Assembly (NCBI RefSeq): GCF_020382885.2
Contig: NC_058511.1
Location: 4,929,501-4,993,500, forward strand
Length of the DNA stretch: 64,000 nt
Origin: Scatophagus argus
Taxonomy: Eukaryota; Chordata; Actinopteri; Scatophagidae
Direction: 5' to 3'
Shown here: one piece after another, positions 39,267 through 51,150 of the stretch
How the letters are laid out: the number at the start of each line of letters is the position of its first letter
Position numbering within the stretch: position 1 is the first letter of the stretch
Translations under genes and position numbers: made by a program
The notes under the pieces: generated by a model
Seen by the model: only the letters and a program-made list of their open reading frames with translations
What the model was told of the DNA's origin: nothing
Database searches by the model: none

Positions 39267-40715
39267 CTGTACAAAGAAGTATTGAGATAATAATCAGGTT
39301 TCACAGTTAACATGTACTATGTCATAAGACACGATGAAATATAAAGTTGATCATTCATCCCTCGTTTCAACCTGAAAGCAGAACTTAAATAAACAAGGCT
39401 TGCAACTAAAGATTATATTTCATTACCTGTTGATGAGACTGGTTTCACTTTAAAAAGTCAGTCAAAAATACTCAAAAATGCCCACAGAAAAATTTCTACA
39501 TCCAAAAGTGACATCCACAAATGCCTTGTTTCATAACAAGCAGTCCGAAACCCAGAGATTCGGGTTATTGTGAGATGAGATCAATGAAAACGGCTAATTG
39601 AAACGATAAGAAGCTGAAACTTGAGAATGTAGATTAATTATCTTTCCATATCATCTAATAGAAAAGTGACCGTTTCCATGCTAGAATTACCTTTGATTTA
39701 CCTCATTTTCAAAGGACCTTAACAAAATTGTGTAAAAAGCCTCATAAAGTAACCAGTAGATGGCAACATTGACACAAAAGTACATATGGGGCTCCAGTAT
39801 ATCTCTTGATATGTTCCTACTATAAGTTATGAAATCAATGTTTCACAATGTTCTCAATAAGTGCAAGTGCAAGTGCAATCATAAGGGGGGTGATAAAATA
39901 AAGATTCTAATATCATAAATGTTACTGTCTTTACCGTTCTAATCTTCAATACTCACATCTGGCTGTTTCTTCAGATATGTTACAGCCTCTTCAAAGTACT
40001 CCAAATCCAACATTTTAGGGTTTTTTGGTAAATCCTTGTAGCCATAATAGGCCAGTGCCAGGACAACATAACCTTTATTTGCCAGGAGGCTGGCTCTGGG
40101 CTCAGAAAGACCCCCGCCAAATGTGTACAGATCCAATACTCCTGGGAATGGACCCTTTCCTAGAGAAAATAATAAAATTAAAGTAGAGAGGGAAAATTAA
40201 CCACAGCAACAGCTTCACTCCCATTTCTATGTATCTTTCTCAGCTCCCATCAACTTACCTGGTGGTACAAAGAGTACTCCTCGTACTCTTCCCTCTTGCA
40301 CAGGTATTCTTTTCATCCCCTCTGTCATGAATCCTCGTTCATTGGTTTCAGAGGCCAAGAGCTCACCGGTCTCTCCACTCACTGCTTCTATCTCCACCAG
40401 CGTTGGACTGAGTACAGTCTTCTTCGTTAATTTGCTGTGTGGAGTCTCTGGTGCCATGGCCCAAAACAAACCCATGGGCTCCACCCCGGTGTAGCTTCCT
40501 CTCAGAGAAGGTGCACGGCAGACATCCACCTGGCCGATTTCATCTGCTTTGTACAGGGCAGAAGCCTTGAAATTCACCCCTCTGTCATCAACATGTTTGG
40601 ACCTTAGTTCAACTGGTTTGTGTGGAGGAAGCCCCTCTACTTTTATCTGCACCGGTTTATCAAAAAGACAGCGAACGCTGGGGAGAATTCTCAGGCGGAT
40701 CTGTGAGTAAGCCAT
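38676..40715 (-). CDS. Acyl-CoA thioesterase, type I ACOT/BAAT family, complete three-exon gene
   Basis: Predicted to hydrolyse acyl-CoA to free acid and CoA in lipid metabolism. Coding exons are 40715-40259, 40159-39957 and 39266-38676 (phases 1 and 0), giving 416 residues against about 421 for human ACOT1. An N-terminal acyl-CoA thioesterase/amino-acid transferase domain (about 10-140) contains GSYTGVEPMGLFWAM; a C-terminal alpha/beta hydrolase domain contains GPFPGVLDLYTFGGGLSEPR, LALAYYGYKDLPK and the nucleophile elbow SISHSGG. The nucleophile is Ser232, not the Cys of bile-acid conjugating BAAT, which favours a thioesterase. The rest of the triad is Asp325 or Asp326 (GDDRNW) and His360 (AGHF). 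The C-terminus SKSTC is not a usual peroxisomal signal and no mitochondrial presequence is evident, so a cytosolic enzyme is likely. The ACOT1/2/4/5/6 paralogues cannot be told apart here, so no symbol is given. Confidence 0.93.
39957..40159 (-). CDS. acot-like coding exon 2 (start of alpha/beta hydrolase domain)
   Basis: The acceptor is TTCTCTAG|GAAAGG and the donor GAT|GTGAGT, giving 203 nt. The joined reading is PPG-KGPFPGVLDLYTFGGGL, followed by RASLLANKGYVVLALAYYGY and LDLEYFEEAVTYLKKQPD, which match the first strands and the oxyanion-side helix of the ACOT hydrolase fold. Confidence 0.92.
40259..40715 (-). CDS. acot-like coding exon 1 (N-terminal thioesterase domain)
   Basis: Begins MAYSQIRLRILPSV and ends at the donor CCACCAG|GTAAGT, after 152 codons plus one base. 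It encodes the whole N-terminal beta-sandwich domain, including FKASALYKADEIGQVDV and the conserved EPMGLFWAM. It ends in RGVLFVPPG, the linker into the hydrolase domain. Confidence 0.93.
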
Positions 40716-40794
40716 TCAGCTCTTCAAGGTGCTAACAGTTAAGAATGTCTCTTTGCTCAGACCTTTATTTAGTACAGCTGTGTAGTCCCTGCAT
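40716..40794 (-). other. 5' UTR part of acot exon with short upstream ORF
   Basis: A good acceptor (CCTTCACAG|ATGCAGGG) places the exon start at 40794. The first bases form an ATG opening a nine-codon upstream ORF that stops before the main ATG at 40715, which could damp translation. Inferred from splice-site quality only. Confidence 0.45.
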
Positions 40795-41684
40795 CTGTGA
40801 AGGAAATCAAGAATTAAATTAATGTCACTGCTCTTCGAAAACATTCACATCCATGTGTCTCAGCCTTATTTAATGTTATCTTAATTTAGATTCACCTATC
40901 AGTGTCAAAATGGCGTTACTGACAAGCTTTGTTGTGTGGATGGATTTTCACTTTCTTTCAACGTTTTCAATAAACTTCTTCTAAACTGAATATTTGAACA
41001 AGCATTGCACAGTTACATTTCACCTGTATACTTCATTGATTTACTTCTTTAAAACAAACTTTATTGAACTTCTTTTACCTTACAGAACTTCGGCAGACTG
41101 TCTCTGATACCTCATGTTTGTCTGAATCTATTCCATTAAACTTTGGCACAAAACAGTTCAGTCACAACTTGATCTATTCTTCATAAAACAGATAAAGGGG
41201 TGTATGGGGCCCTGCGCAGACATTTAGCAGCAGGTAAAACTAAAAGTCGTTTTTCACACAGCTATTTATAACGCAAGCAAAGAAAGAAGGGCAGCTACAA
41301 GGACAGCAATTCAGGGACTCGGTCATTTATACGGTCGTGCGAGTCTCCAGTTCATGAAAACAAGTGCATTCGAGGACATGTCTAACTGGGTAAAAGGTCA
41401 AGCAAAGGAGCTCAGCAGATGGAAGAAGAGCCAGCGACGATGATTTAGAAGCTAATAAATTTTAAGCTTAAAATGCTAACTCCACATTGTGAATGAATGT
41501 TTCCTTTTGACGTAGCTAAACTGACACTAGCTAGCAAAAAGAAGTTCACTTTGCAGATTTCAGCTTTATTGTCGTTTTAGTTTTTGTGACCGCCTTTGTT
41601 TCGAACAAGCCGTAGACTACTTAGAGTCACTTAGAGACTACTTAGACTATGAATACCTATCAAAAATACCTAATCGTATCTTAC

Positions 41685-41840
41685 CTCTCACCATACAGAA
41701 TATATGTAAAAAATACACACACGCACCTATGAAGATATGTACAACGGAAAACGACAGAGGCAGCGAGTACGAACTGGGAAGAATACGGGCGCGACCACTT
41801 TTCCTAAAAAGAGGGTGTAGGTAGTTTTGAATCAACTTTC
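41685..41840 (-). other. Possible non-coding first exon and promoter of the acot gene
   Basis: A strong donor (AGAG|GTAAGAT, exon end 41685) pairs with the acceptor at 40794 through an 890-bp intron. The 5' limit is not defined. A 62-residue open frame covers the segment but resembles nothing I know and is not proposed as coding. Confidence 0.35.
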
Positions 41841-44099
41841 CCTAGTGATTATTTCCTGTCCCGCTTTTGTTAAACTAATCAAAATACACAGTTGAATATA
41901 TGTATTAAAGTTGAAACGCAAAGTGAAATTTATGATAGTCCGTCAGCGAATGCAAGGGGGCCCATTCCCCCTATGGAATGAAATGGTCCGTATGTTTAAC
42001 ATTTGACTTGAGCGTAGTCGATCCGGGAACCTTGATGTATGTAGTAAGGTGAATTCACCGCTAGATGTTAGCATTGGCACAGACACTTGAGAAAGTTCGA
42101 AAGGTTAAGACGCACTTCCTGTACAGCAGTAACATCCTGTGTGACTCCTGCAACGCAGTTTATGGTTTTTGCAGTATGTCGTGGTATTGCTGTTGTGAAC
42201 ACAGTAAGACAAGAAGAGAGGCCACCTTGCTGCATGGCCCTTTATTTTCATATTAATGGGCAAAAAGCTTTTTAGCAGTATGGTAAACCATTGCATGTCC
42301 TGCCAGAGTTCTTTGCACGACTCAATGACATGTCAAGGTGTTTAGCAGGGGTTTGATCATATTACTTACCCTAGTGGTTGGCCTGTGCCAGGATTTCAGA
42401 AGCTCTGGGATCAAGAAGATTTCAAGGTGGGAAGAAGAGAGAAAGGAAAAGGGAGGAAATTGAGACAGGAGTGGGATGTGATAACAGACCAGGGAGGGAA
42501 AAAGTAACGTAAAAACTGAATTTAATTGCAAATTATGTATAATCAACAACTAAAAACCAGCAGAGCTTGTGCCAATGAAATGGAATGTTATGGTATTAAC
42601 TAATCATGATCTGTCTTTGGACATCAAGGCTTTGTGGCATCTTTTTACCCTGGTGTGCATTTTGAGATTTAGAGGAGCAACTCGTCAGACATTGCTGAGG
42701 TACAATCATTGCATGAAACGATTCATACGACTGGGGTGGACCTTTGCACTATTTGCTGAGTGCAATAACATCATAAATACAGAAGCAGGTTATTTAGACT
42801 AAAGGACAATGCAAGAAATATGTAGAAGCAGAAGGAAACCATATAAAACTATAACATACTAATTAAATAACCATGCAAATATCAATAATAACTTGACAAA
42901 ATACAACGAGCCATTCAAATTCTTATCAGTAAAACCTTGCAATATGTTTAAAAAACATTGTCTATCTCCTTCCTGTGAAATTAAATGTATCTGATCTCTA
43001 GCTTCAGAGAGATGTTTGCAAATAGTTCACGATATGACTAAGACAGGACTTCAATAATATGTGACTGCCTCTTTTGATGTTTTTTTGCAGTGACACATTA
43101 TGTTTTGCACTGTTGAAGTATGGCATGACTGAGAGATCTCACCTTCTTTTCCATCTGGATGAATGAAAGTAAAAACCACCCACTTACTCTTTTCTGTCTT
43201 CTAGCTGCAATCACATTGTGTAAATACAGTGCCATCCTGTGTATTGTATAATGAAATATATCCATGTTAAGCACATGTAGATAATATGTTTATTTATTTA
43301 TCATATGATGGGTTTAACATCTACTCATCCAGGTGTATCTCTAATGTATATGCACACTGTGATGATGTGCTCTACAAAGAAAACCATATCGGAGGATCTA
43401 ATCAAACCTCCAAGCAGAGGCAACAACCAAGACTGTGTAAATTATCAGAAATTGAAAAGAAAAACAAAAAACACTGCAATCACAGTAAGGACCCCTTAGA
43501 TGTTATAGCTGTAGGTTCTGGAAGACAAATATTTTCCATTGGTTGCCAGACAATACATGTTACATACAATATGTCAGACATTGTCAGGGATATAACAATA
43601 AAGCTTTTTATTATTTTTCTCTTATTTACATATTTTTAATGTCAAATATTAAAAATTAATATCTTGAAAAATGTTTTAAAGAGCAAAGATTTTTTTCATA
43701 TAAGCAAAATTAAAAAAAAAGCTATCCTGTCACCTTAAGGTAGGTAACTGTATAAACATAGTAAGAAAATAAATGGATATTATTTTACGCCTCGCTTTAC
43801 AAGTAATATTTCCTAATACTGTTTGTCTCAAAAGGATCACCGTGCAAAGGTCGTTTATCCACTTTTTTTTTTTTAATTCATTGTTACAGCCCATTCATTT
43901 AGCAGCCAAAATCTGCAGATAACCACATAATAAATGTATATCTCTATCAGGGAATCCTGTGCCATGGTAAATACATTATAACACATGTAAATTTTGGTAC
44001 TTGGCTAAGACATTTGCTGTGTTTGTCGCTCTGAATTTCTAGTGTTTCTTATCTTTTTGTAGGTTCTTTTGTCTCACCTCCAAATTCTGTGCTTTTATT
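41841..44099. other. Intergenic region between divergent gene starts
   Basis: An AT-rich spacer between the acot 5' region and the plus-strand CpG-rich promoter. No exon, RNA gene or familiar repeat was recognised. Confidence 0.45.
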
Positions 44100-44398
44100 T
44101 TGAAATCGAGTCTTCTGGTTGGCTGACAGATTAGGATCCGCCCTTTTAACAAGGTAGCCATGGAGACCGCGCGAGAGCGAGGCAGCTGGTAGAGTTCTCA
44201 CAGCGAGTGTTTCCGCACACCTAGAAGAAAGAGCTGGCGAGCCGAGAGCAAGGAAGAGGGCAGACGTGACGGAACTAGACGACGAAAACATTATATTTTT
44301 GTATTATTTCGCCACATTCTGGTTTGGCTGTATCCATTTTCACGACCGTTAATGCCTCGAATGTGAAGCACCGAGAGGAGGGCTCGCCGCTGTTAACA
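44100..44398 (+). promoter_or_regulatory. CpG-rich promoter and probable 5' non-coding exon of the plus-strand gene
   Basis: A local rise in CpG, a GC-box-like CCGCCC at about 44137 and an inverted CCAAT-like GGTTGGCTG at about 44117 precede a stretch without a useful ORF that ends at a fair donor, AACA|GTGAGT (44398/44399). The sequence after it stays CpG-moderate and then becomes intron-like. I infer a first, untranslated exon spliced to the signal-peptide exon at 49876. It could also belong to another transcript. Confidence 0.45.
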
Positions 44399-47300
44399 GT
44401 GAGTCTTGTCTGTTTTTTTTTTTCGCAAGCTAAGCACAGATAGGCCACTACGAGATCGCCTGCGCCGTCTTTCTCTTTTCGTCCGTTTGTATTTGTTGAC
44501 TACATAGCCTGATAAAAAAAATGAAACAAGTTGCCCACTGTAGAGCGACCTTTAGTAATTTTCTGTCATTGAGGATAGTCAGTTGTCAGTTTTGTTTGCC
44601 AACTAACGTAACGATCTCGTGATCAGCGACAGCCCTTATCGTTAAGATAAGTGACCTAGCTACATATTTATGACAGGTCTGCCGTATTCACTTGGCAACA
44701 AGTCTTTGTTAGCTAACATTCATTTGCTTGACAAAGTGCTTAAATGTGCAATAAAACAGAAAACCGGCCAGGCAGCGCAGGCTAGTCAACAGTTAATAGC
44801 CTCAGCGTTACTGTATTGTTACATTTCGGTAATGTGAACAGTAATAAGTACAACGCTAGCGGTTAGCTGTGTCACAGTTACAAAAAAGCCATGTACATAA
44901 TATCTGAATTATTATGGCGTATAAATCAGACTTAAGCAAAGAGCTAGCTTGAAACTGTATGCTTCGTTGTGTTACTTTGTTAGAGAGGGGTTGCTTTGGG
45001 TTTGTCTTTGTTTTTGTTCGACTGTGTGTGTGTGTGTGTGTGTGTGTATTCCTGGTAGCCCACCCTTTTGTTTAAATGGCTCGCAGTACAGTTGCACGTG
45101 TTGAAGCGTGTGACTCTGCTATGAAGGCAGATGACCACGTTTCAGACAGTTGCAGGGATGTATTATTGAGTTTTTTAGGATCTCTCTTTTCAGATGTTCC
45201 AAACACTGGAATTTCCAACACCCCCGCTGATGTTCCAGTAAAAGTTTGACTTGTTTCCTGTTAGCTGGGTAGAGTAAGATACTCAGCGAAGCAAAGGGCA
45301 GGGGAGTCCAAAGTGTCGCTTATGATCATAACAGTGAGCAAAGATCAAATATTTTGAGAGACCTAGTAAGTCAGGGAATGGAAGATATCGAGAACTAAGT
45401 TCCTTTTAAGGAAACAGCTTGGTTTGTTTTGTATAAGAAAGGACTGAGAAATGTTTTTGTTGAGATCTTGGTCCACCTCATGTTGTTGTTGTGAGAGTTG
45501 TGGTGGATGATATGACAGTGTCTTCTGGGAGACACTATAAATTTGTCCTAAGACAGATTTTACCATATCATTGTGATGAATCCGCTTGATGTGTCGGGAA
45601 TTTGCTGAGAACCCACAATCCTGATTTAGTTTTGGATCCATTATTAATTTCTCAATAGATTTTCCTTTACTAACTGTGTTCTGTGATGTTCCACATCAGT
45701 GTTGTGTAAAAGTACATTTATTAAGGTGCAAGATTATATCTGTATTGCTTTTTAACAAAAGTAATTGTCCCTGCTTTGAATGAATTCTGGCACTATTGAT
45801 TTAAAACCTACCGTTGGTGATAATAGTAATAACAGTAAGATTTTTGATGGCAGCTGTGTGCCTGCTTTGAATATTTCCTAATACTTTATGATGTTCTTAA
45901 GTTCACTTGTCAGTTTCTGATACAGTATTTTCAGTGTTCATAAATACCCAGTGTTTTCATAAATATTTAGAGGTAGCTTATTTAACTGGGCACTGCTTTC
46001 TTTTCTTTGTTTGATTCAAACCTAAATATATTTTTATTTGCAAAACTGATTATAGTAAATTTGTTAATGTGTCACAGTCATTTACATTATTCAGATTGAC
46101 ATGTTTTGTTTCCACACATTGTAGTTACCCCGGCTTTCTCAGAGGAACTAACACATATACAACGTGCTGCTTTAATCGTTCTCAATTTAAATTCCATTGT
46201 GTAGCAGTAATGAGATTTTTTTTTGATAACTCCCAGTTCAGCATTCAGAGGTGTTTTCTTTTTGTCAACATAGCTTAGGGAAAACATCTTGTGAGTAAAG
46301 GTAAGAACACTGTTTGTAGCTTCATTCACACTCTCAGATTTCCCTAGCTTTCACTATTGTCAATATAACATAGTTTCTCTCATTTTTAGCACATGTCCCT
46401 TTGTACTCCGTGGTTTCATCTTGCTTCTCCATCCCTATTTTCTTTTTCTCTTTTCCATCTTTCTGTCTGTTTCTGTCCGCTTCCTTGCGGCAGTACAGAG
46501 GGATGCTCTGGCACTCTGGGGCTTAACACTCCATAATACTTCATAACAAAGGGTCCTTTCTGTGCTGCCATGCAGAGCCACATCTCTGGGCTCCTTCCGC
46601 AAGCCCAGGCAGGGTCTACCAGCAGCAGTAGCATTGGGGCCTATCGGGTGGAAATCTCCTCCCGGCTGTTTCTTTGGCACACTGAGTGCTCTCTGTTCCC
46701 GGACACATGCCTGCACTCCCGCTCTCCTTGGCTCACTATGCATTCCAGGAGCCCGGGCAGCTGAAAAACTGCAGTAGCAGCCGGCTGGCTGACTGGTTGT
46801 CTCATTGGTGTCTGAAGTGGAGAGTTTCATTTTTTTTCCCAAGTGGTTCCCTTATGCTGTAAAAATCTACTTTCTTAGTTCAGTGAGCGGAAACATGACT
46901 TATACAATTAACAAATAGCATTACTATTTTTAGATTTAGATTATTTTTTACTTTGTTATGAAGTCAGGCAGTGTCTGCCTTTCTTGCAACATCTGTGTGG
47001 ACTGATGTGTTTGGTGTCATTACATGTGTTTGGACAACACAAGTCTGCCACGTTTTTGCATTCCTTTCTTTTGCGTTTCTGTTTGTGTTTCAAGTTTAAT
47101 AAGATATAGTACATTATTCAGTCAACTAATGTGTTGCAGTGGCACTAACATAACTCAGAGCAGTCATACTGTGATAAAGGATTGAATGCCAGCCATTTGA
47201 AATGACTTTGAAATGATACTTATATCTATTCAAACATGCATAGTTTGACTGTATACACAACAATGTCATTACAGGCCCTAATCTGTGATTTGGATATGGT

Positions 47301-49875
47301 AATGTTACCTGGCTACATGCTGCTGCCGGTAGGAAGTGTTTGTTTATTTGGTTTGATGCAAAATGTTGTTCCAGGAAACAGAAACTAAATCTCTTGGAAG
47401 TTAAAAATAGCTGCTGCTAGTCTTTAATGTGATGTGTCAAGCTTATCATCTATGGCGGTTTCTGACAGGAAACACACAATTGGAAGTTAGAAAGATGACA
47501 TGCAATCTTGAAGTATTTTTGTTGTTTGCAGCTGTCAAACTCCCTGCAATGTTAGTAATCAATTAAATGCATGAACATAAAGTCAGTGCATTGAATTTTC
47601 TGCCCAAAATGTACTTTAAAACCAAGCTATTTTGCTCTAGCAATTTTGAATGCTGTATTTTGTGGCATACCACAGCACAGTGATAATGACTTTCTCGATT
47701 TTCAGACCTTCTTGTGTGAAAGCAATTAAGCTAATTCTGCTTAAGTTTTCACTTTGCAAACGTACTGGCTGGTCAATACTCTGCCCTCAGCTCTTTACGG
47801 AGGTCAGTCCTGCGTAATAAATGCCGTGCCCAGTGATTATTTACATCCCAAGAAGCGCCATTGAACCAAATATGTTATTTTTTTGTCTGGCCTTTTGACT
47901 TTTGTTTGTCATTGATATTTCTAAAATGTTCGTCTGGCAAGAACATCATCTGAGGACCTCTCTGTAACTGAGGCCTTAGCAGCAGTGCTTTCATCCCAAC
48001 ACAGACCAATGAAAAATTGTCTATGGATCAAATGGCTGGCAGAGGTCCCCTGCATGTGTTTTTGACTGTCTGCCCTTTGGCTCAATGCAGTACCCAAACT
48101 GTTCTGCCAAAAGTGACTGACGTCACTCTCTCCTACTGTTCTGCACTGCATGCAGGTATGCCTCTCCATCCTCACATCAGAAAGGTGGCAGGCAGCAGGG
48201 AGTCGTGCTCTATGTGTGTTGGAAAATTTCTGCCAGTTTAAATTAACTTAACCATTTCTAGAATATGCTGAAGTTCATTTACAGCATTTCAAGAGGATGT
48301 AGTTTTAGTAGGTTGTAGGTTCTGTTCCTTTTTATTTAACTCCTGTACATCCACTTGTATAAAGTTGTTTTGCGATCCCCCACTAAACACAGTGAGACAA
48401 CCATCTATGAATGTGTGTTTCCAGCTACTTCCCTTATCATGGTAGTTTGTTAGCATCTGTGGCGTTTCCAGCGTCCATGCAGCAGATCTGCAATCAAATT
48501 TGCAGCTCTCTAAGCAAAGCCATGCCATTACCGTAGCTATTATCTCAGCATCCTTGTGTAGCCGTAATGGGCCCTCTGCCCTCTCTTGAGAATATGCTGC
48601 CTGCTAGCAAGCTAGTTCCTAACAGAACGCAACTACTGCTACTTCATCCCAATCTTTGAGTAGCAGCACGACCAAGACTATGTGCACCTGCATCTCATTT
48701 ATGTAATGACAACGTAAGTCTTGTTGTACCCCCCACCCCAATCAACTAACAAATGTTTTGGTTTCGTGGAGAGAGATTAGTGATGAGAGGATGGAGATGT
48801 TATTGTCTGCATGCATATGGATGTGTTTTTTCCTCCCACTTTCCTCCACTTTTAAGGTATCTCACAGTAACTCTTTATCTCGTCTCCTGCTTTTCCCTGC
48901 TGTCATCCAGCTGTTCTGGGGACACAGCGTTTGATTTTACATTTACATTTTAGATGTTTTGGCAGACACTTGCAACACATGCCGCTTAAAGTATATACTA
49001 GTACAAACAAACAGAGCATCAACATTTTGTGCATTTAGTAATGGTAGTTTAACAGGATTGGCTCTAAAAGATATTTTACATGTATCATCAGCTTTTGCAG
49101 TGTGTTTCCCACAGGAGCAGCTAAATGATACGGGAGATATTTTACTTAAAGTTGCACCTGATGTACTTTTACAAAATTAATCTTTAAAACTCTATTGATT
49201 GTAGCAGTCTGGAGCATATGGCAGCGTAGCATCACAGCTGAGCAGACACTTGTATTGCATCTGTTTATCATTCAGCTGTAAAGTACTGTACTCACTTTAA
49301 TCATAACTCTTTCATTCTCTGCATAAGTACTTAACAAATAACAAATACACACACACACACACACACACATTTATAGCCTCTCTTGCCCTAATGCTGCTAC
49401 CTCATCAGCAGCAAGGATCTGTTTCCCTGTTACATCATCTACAGCAGAATGTAGTGGCTGGTTTGTTTAGTTAGATCTTGTTGCAGAACTAAATGTGGGG
49501 ATCGAGGGGAGATCAGAGGAAGTCTCCTGCTGCTACATTACCTTACGTAGGAGAGCTGAAAATGTTGTTGTTTGTCTGTCTGGGGATGGCTGATAAAGTA
49601 GGATACCATTTAAGGAACTAAAGGATGAGAAGAGGATGTATAGAGTCATTCATGCTGTTGTTATTATCAGAAACCAAATGAAACTTGATGACATGCAGAG
49701 AAGGCCTTTTCTCTGTCACTCTCTCTCCTGCACAGTCGTTATAGCTCTCTCACTCTATTCCCTCCTGTCTCTCTGTGTTGCTTTTGGTTACATAATCCTG
49801 GCTGAATGTTGATAGTAATCCGTGTCCTCCCTCCCCCTCCCTCTCTATCCCTTCCCCTCTATGTTGCCTGGACAG
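44399..49875 (+). other. Inferred first intron of the plus-strand gene
   Basis: Bounded by the donor at 44399 and the acceptor ending at 49875. It contains the TG tract at 45023 and a GC-rich island at about 46560-46790. A segment at about 48930-49000 (TTACATTTACATTTTAGATG then TTGGCAGACAC) resembles the edge of a dispersed fish repeat. Confidence 0.4.
45023..45048. repeat. (TG)n microsatellite
   Basis: Thirteen TG units inside the inferred first intron of the plus-strand gene. Confidence 0.9.
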
Positions 49876-50070
49876 GTTAAGCCGTAGAGGACTCTCGCTG
49901 GTCGCCGGAGGAAAAGATGTGCGATGGAATGGTAGCGTTTCAGACGAGAGCCCTGTCCTCCTGCTCTTCTTCTTCCTCCTCCACCTTCATCTCTTCCTCT
50001 CTAGCCCACAGACTGGCTGCCTCCGCGCTTCTCCTCCTCTTCACCCTGCTCCCTCATGGTCACGCATCAG
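49876..50070 (+). CDS. Signal-peptide exon of an unidentified secreted or membrane protein
   Basis: A long pyrimidine tract and TGGACAG|GTTAAG acceptor open the exon; ATCAG|GTAAGA closes it. The ATG at 49917 (a second in-frame ATG lies at 49929) gives 51 codons plus one base, a phase 1 end. The peptide has a Ser-rich run (ALSSCSSSSSSTFISSS) and then a hydrophobic core ASALLLLFTLLPHGHAS with a plausible signal-peptidase site at HA/S. A phase 1 intron just after a signal peptide is common in genes for multi-domain extracellular or receptor proteins. I could not recognise the gene, and no downstream exon in this window could be joined to it with confidence. Confidence 0.6.
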
Positions 50071-51094
50071 GTAAGACGCAGACACACAAACCCACACCTT
50101 TTTTTCTTTTCTTCTTTGTCTCTGCTCCCTTATGAGACCCATCGACTAAACCTCCATCTCTTGTGGATTGGTTGAGGTTATTTTCCCCCTTGTCTTGCAG
50201 GTCAGTTAGATTAAATTGGCTTCCTCTACCCTTGGCTTGGTCAGGTTGCTCTGCCTTCGAGCGGCAGCTGAGAGCTCAATCCCACACACTCTGTGAATCC
50301 ATTCACTGCTGTAATGAGTCACAACAGTTTTCCTCTGCTATTGAGTGAAATGGAGAGAAATGTTGTGTGCGGTCACATTGGTGTCATAAGGTTTTAATCA
50401 GCCGTGACATTTAATGTCCTTTGAGAGCTTTTAGAACATCAAAGCAGCTCTGGTTATTACTCCACAACCTTTTCTATTTCAGATCAGCTTTTGTATTTCA
50501 ACCAGAGTTCTCAGATTATTATCTTTTTAATTTGAAGTATCAGGTTTTCATGTTGAAGTGATTGTTGTGTTGTGAAGTGAAATTTGGTTCACACTTGGAA
50601 CTTGAAGTACACATAGGTAATACAGATATTCATCAAGTAGCACTGGACTTGTAGAACTTGTGTCCTTTGTTTTTTCAAAAGGAATACAATACTGATGACA
50701 TGTACTCACTGAACCCCTTCACTTATGCCAGCTTTCCTTTTACTTTGGCCCTCCAATGTTCCAGTCCCCTCCCCCGAAACAAACACACACTACCTTGACA
50801 CACGCACTGCCCACACACGGACACACACACACACACACACTCTCGCTCTCTCTCTGTCTCCTCACATAGCCAGCTTGTGAAATGTGCCAGATGTCCTTGC
50901 CACAGAGAGGAGGCGGACTGCGTATGTGTGAATAATTGAATGTGTGTGAGGGGTGGTTTAAGGCCCTTGGATGTTTTTAAAGCATTAATTGATTTCCTTT
51001 CTTAAATGTCTTAAATAAATGAATGTGCGTATGAGTGTGAGAAAAGGCAAAAGAGGGAATCGAGAGAGATGGGCGGATGGGCAGGAGGAGGGTG

Positions 51095-51150
51095 CTGCTG
51101 TATCCTCTCTCTCTCTCTCTTTCTCTCTCTCTCCCTCTCTCTGTGTGTGT
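51095..51150. repeat. CT-rich and GT microsatellite cluster
   Basis: Polypyrimidine CT repeats run into a short GT tract. Related CA/GT tracts occur at 49350-49368, 50819-50840, 51310-51330 and 54370-54412. Confidence 0.85.

Noticed and set aside
40660..40700. Possible mitochondrial presequence at the ACOT N-terminus
   Set aside because: The start MAYSQIRLRILPSVRCLF aligns with the beginning of the cytosolic-type domain; there is no room for an added leader.
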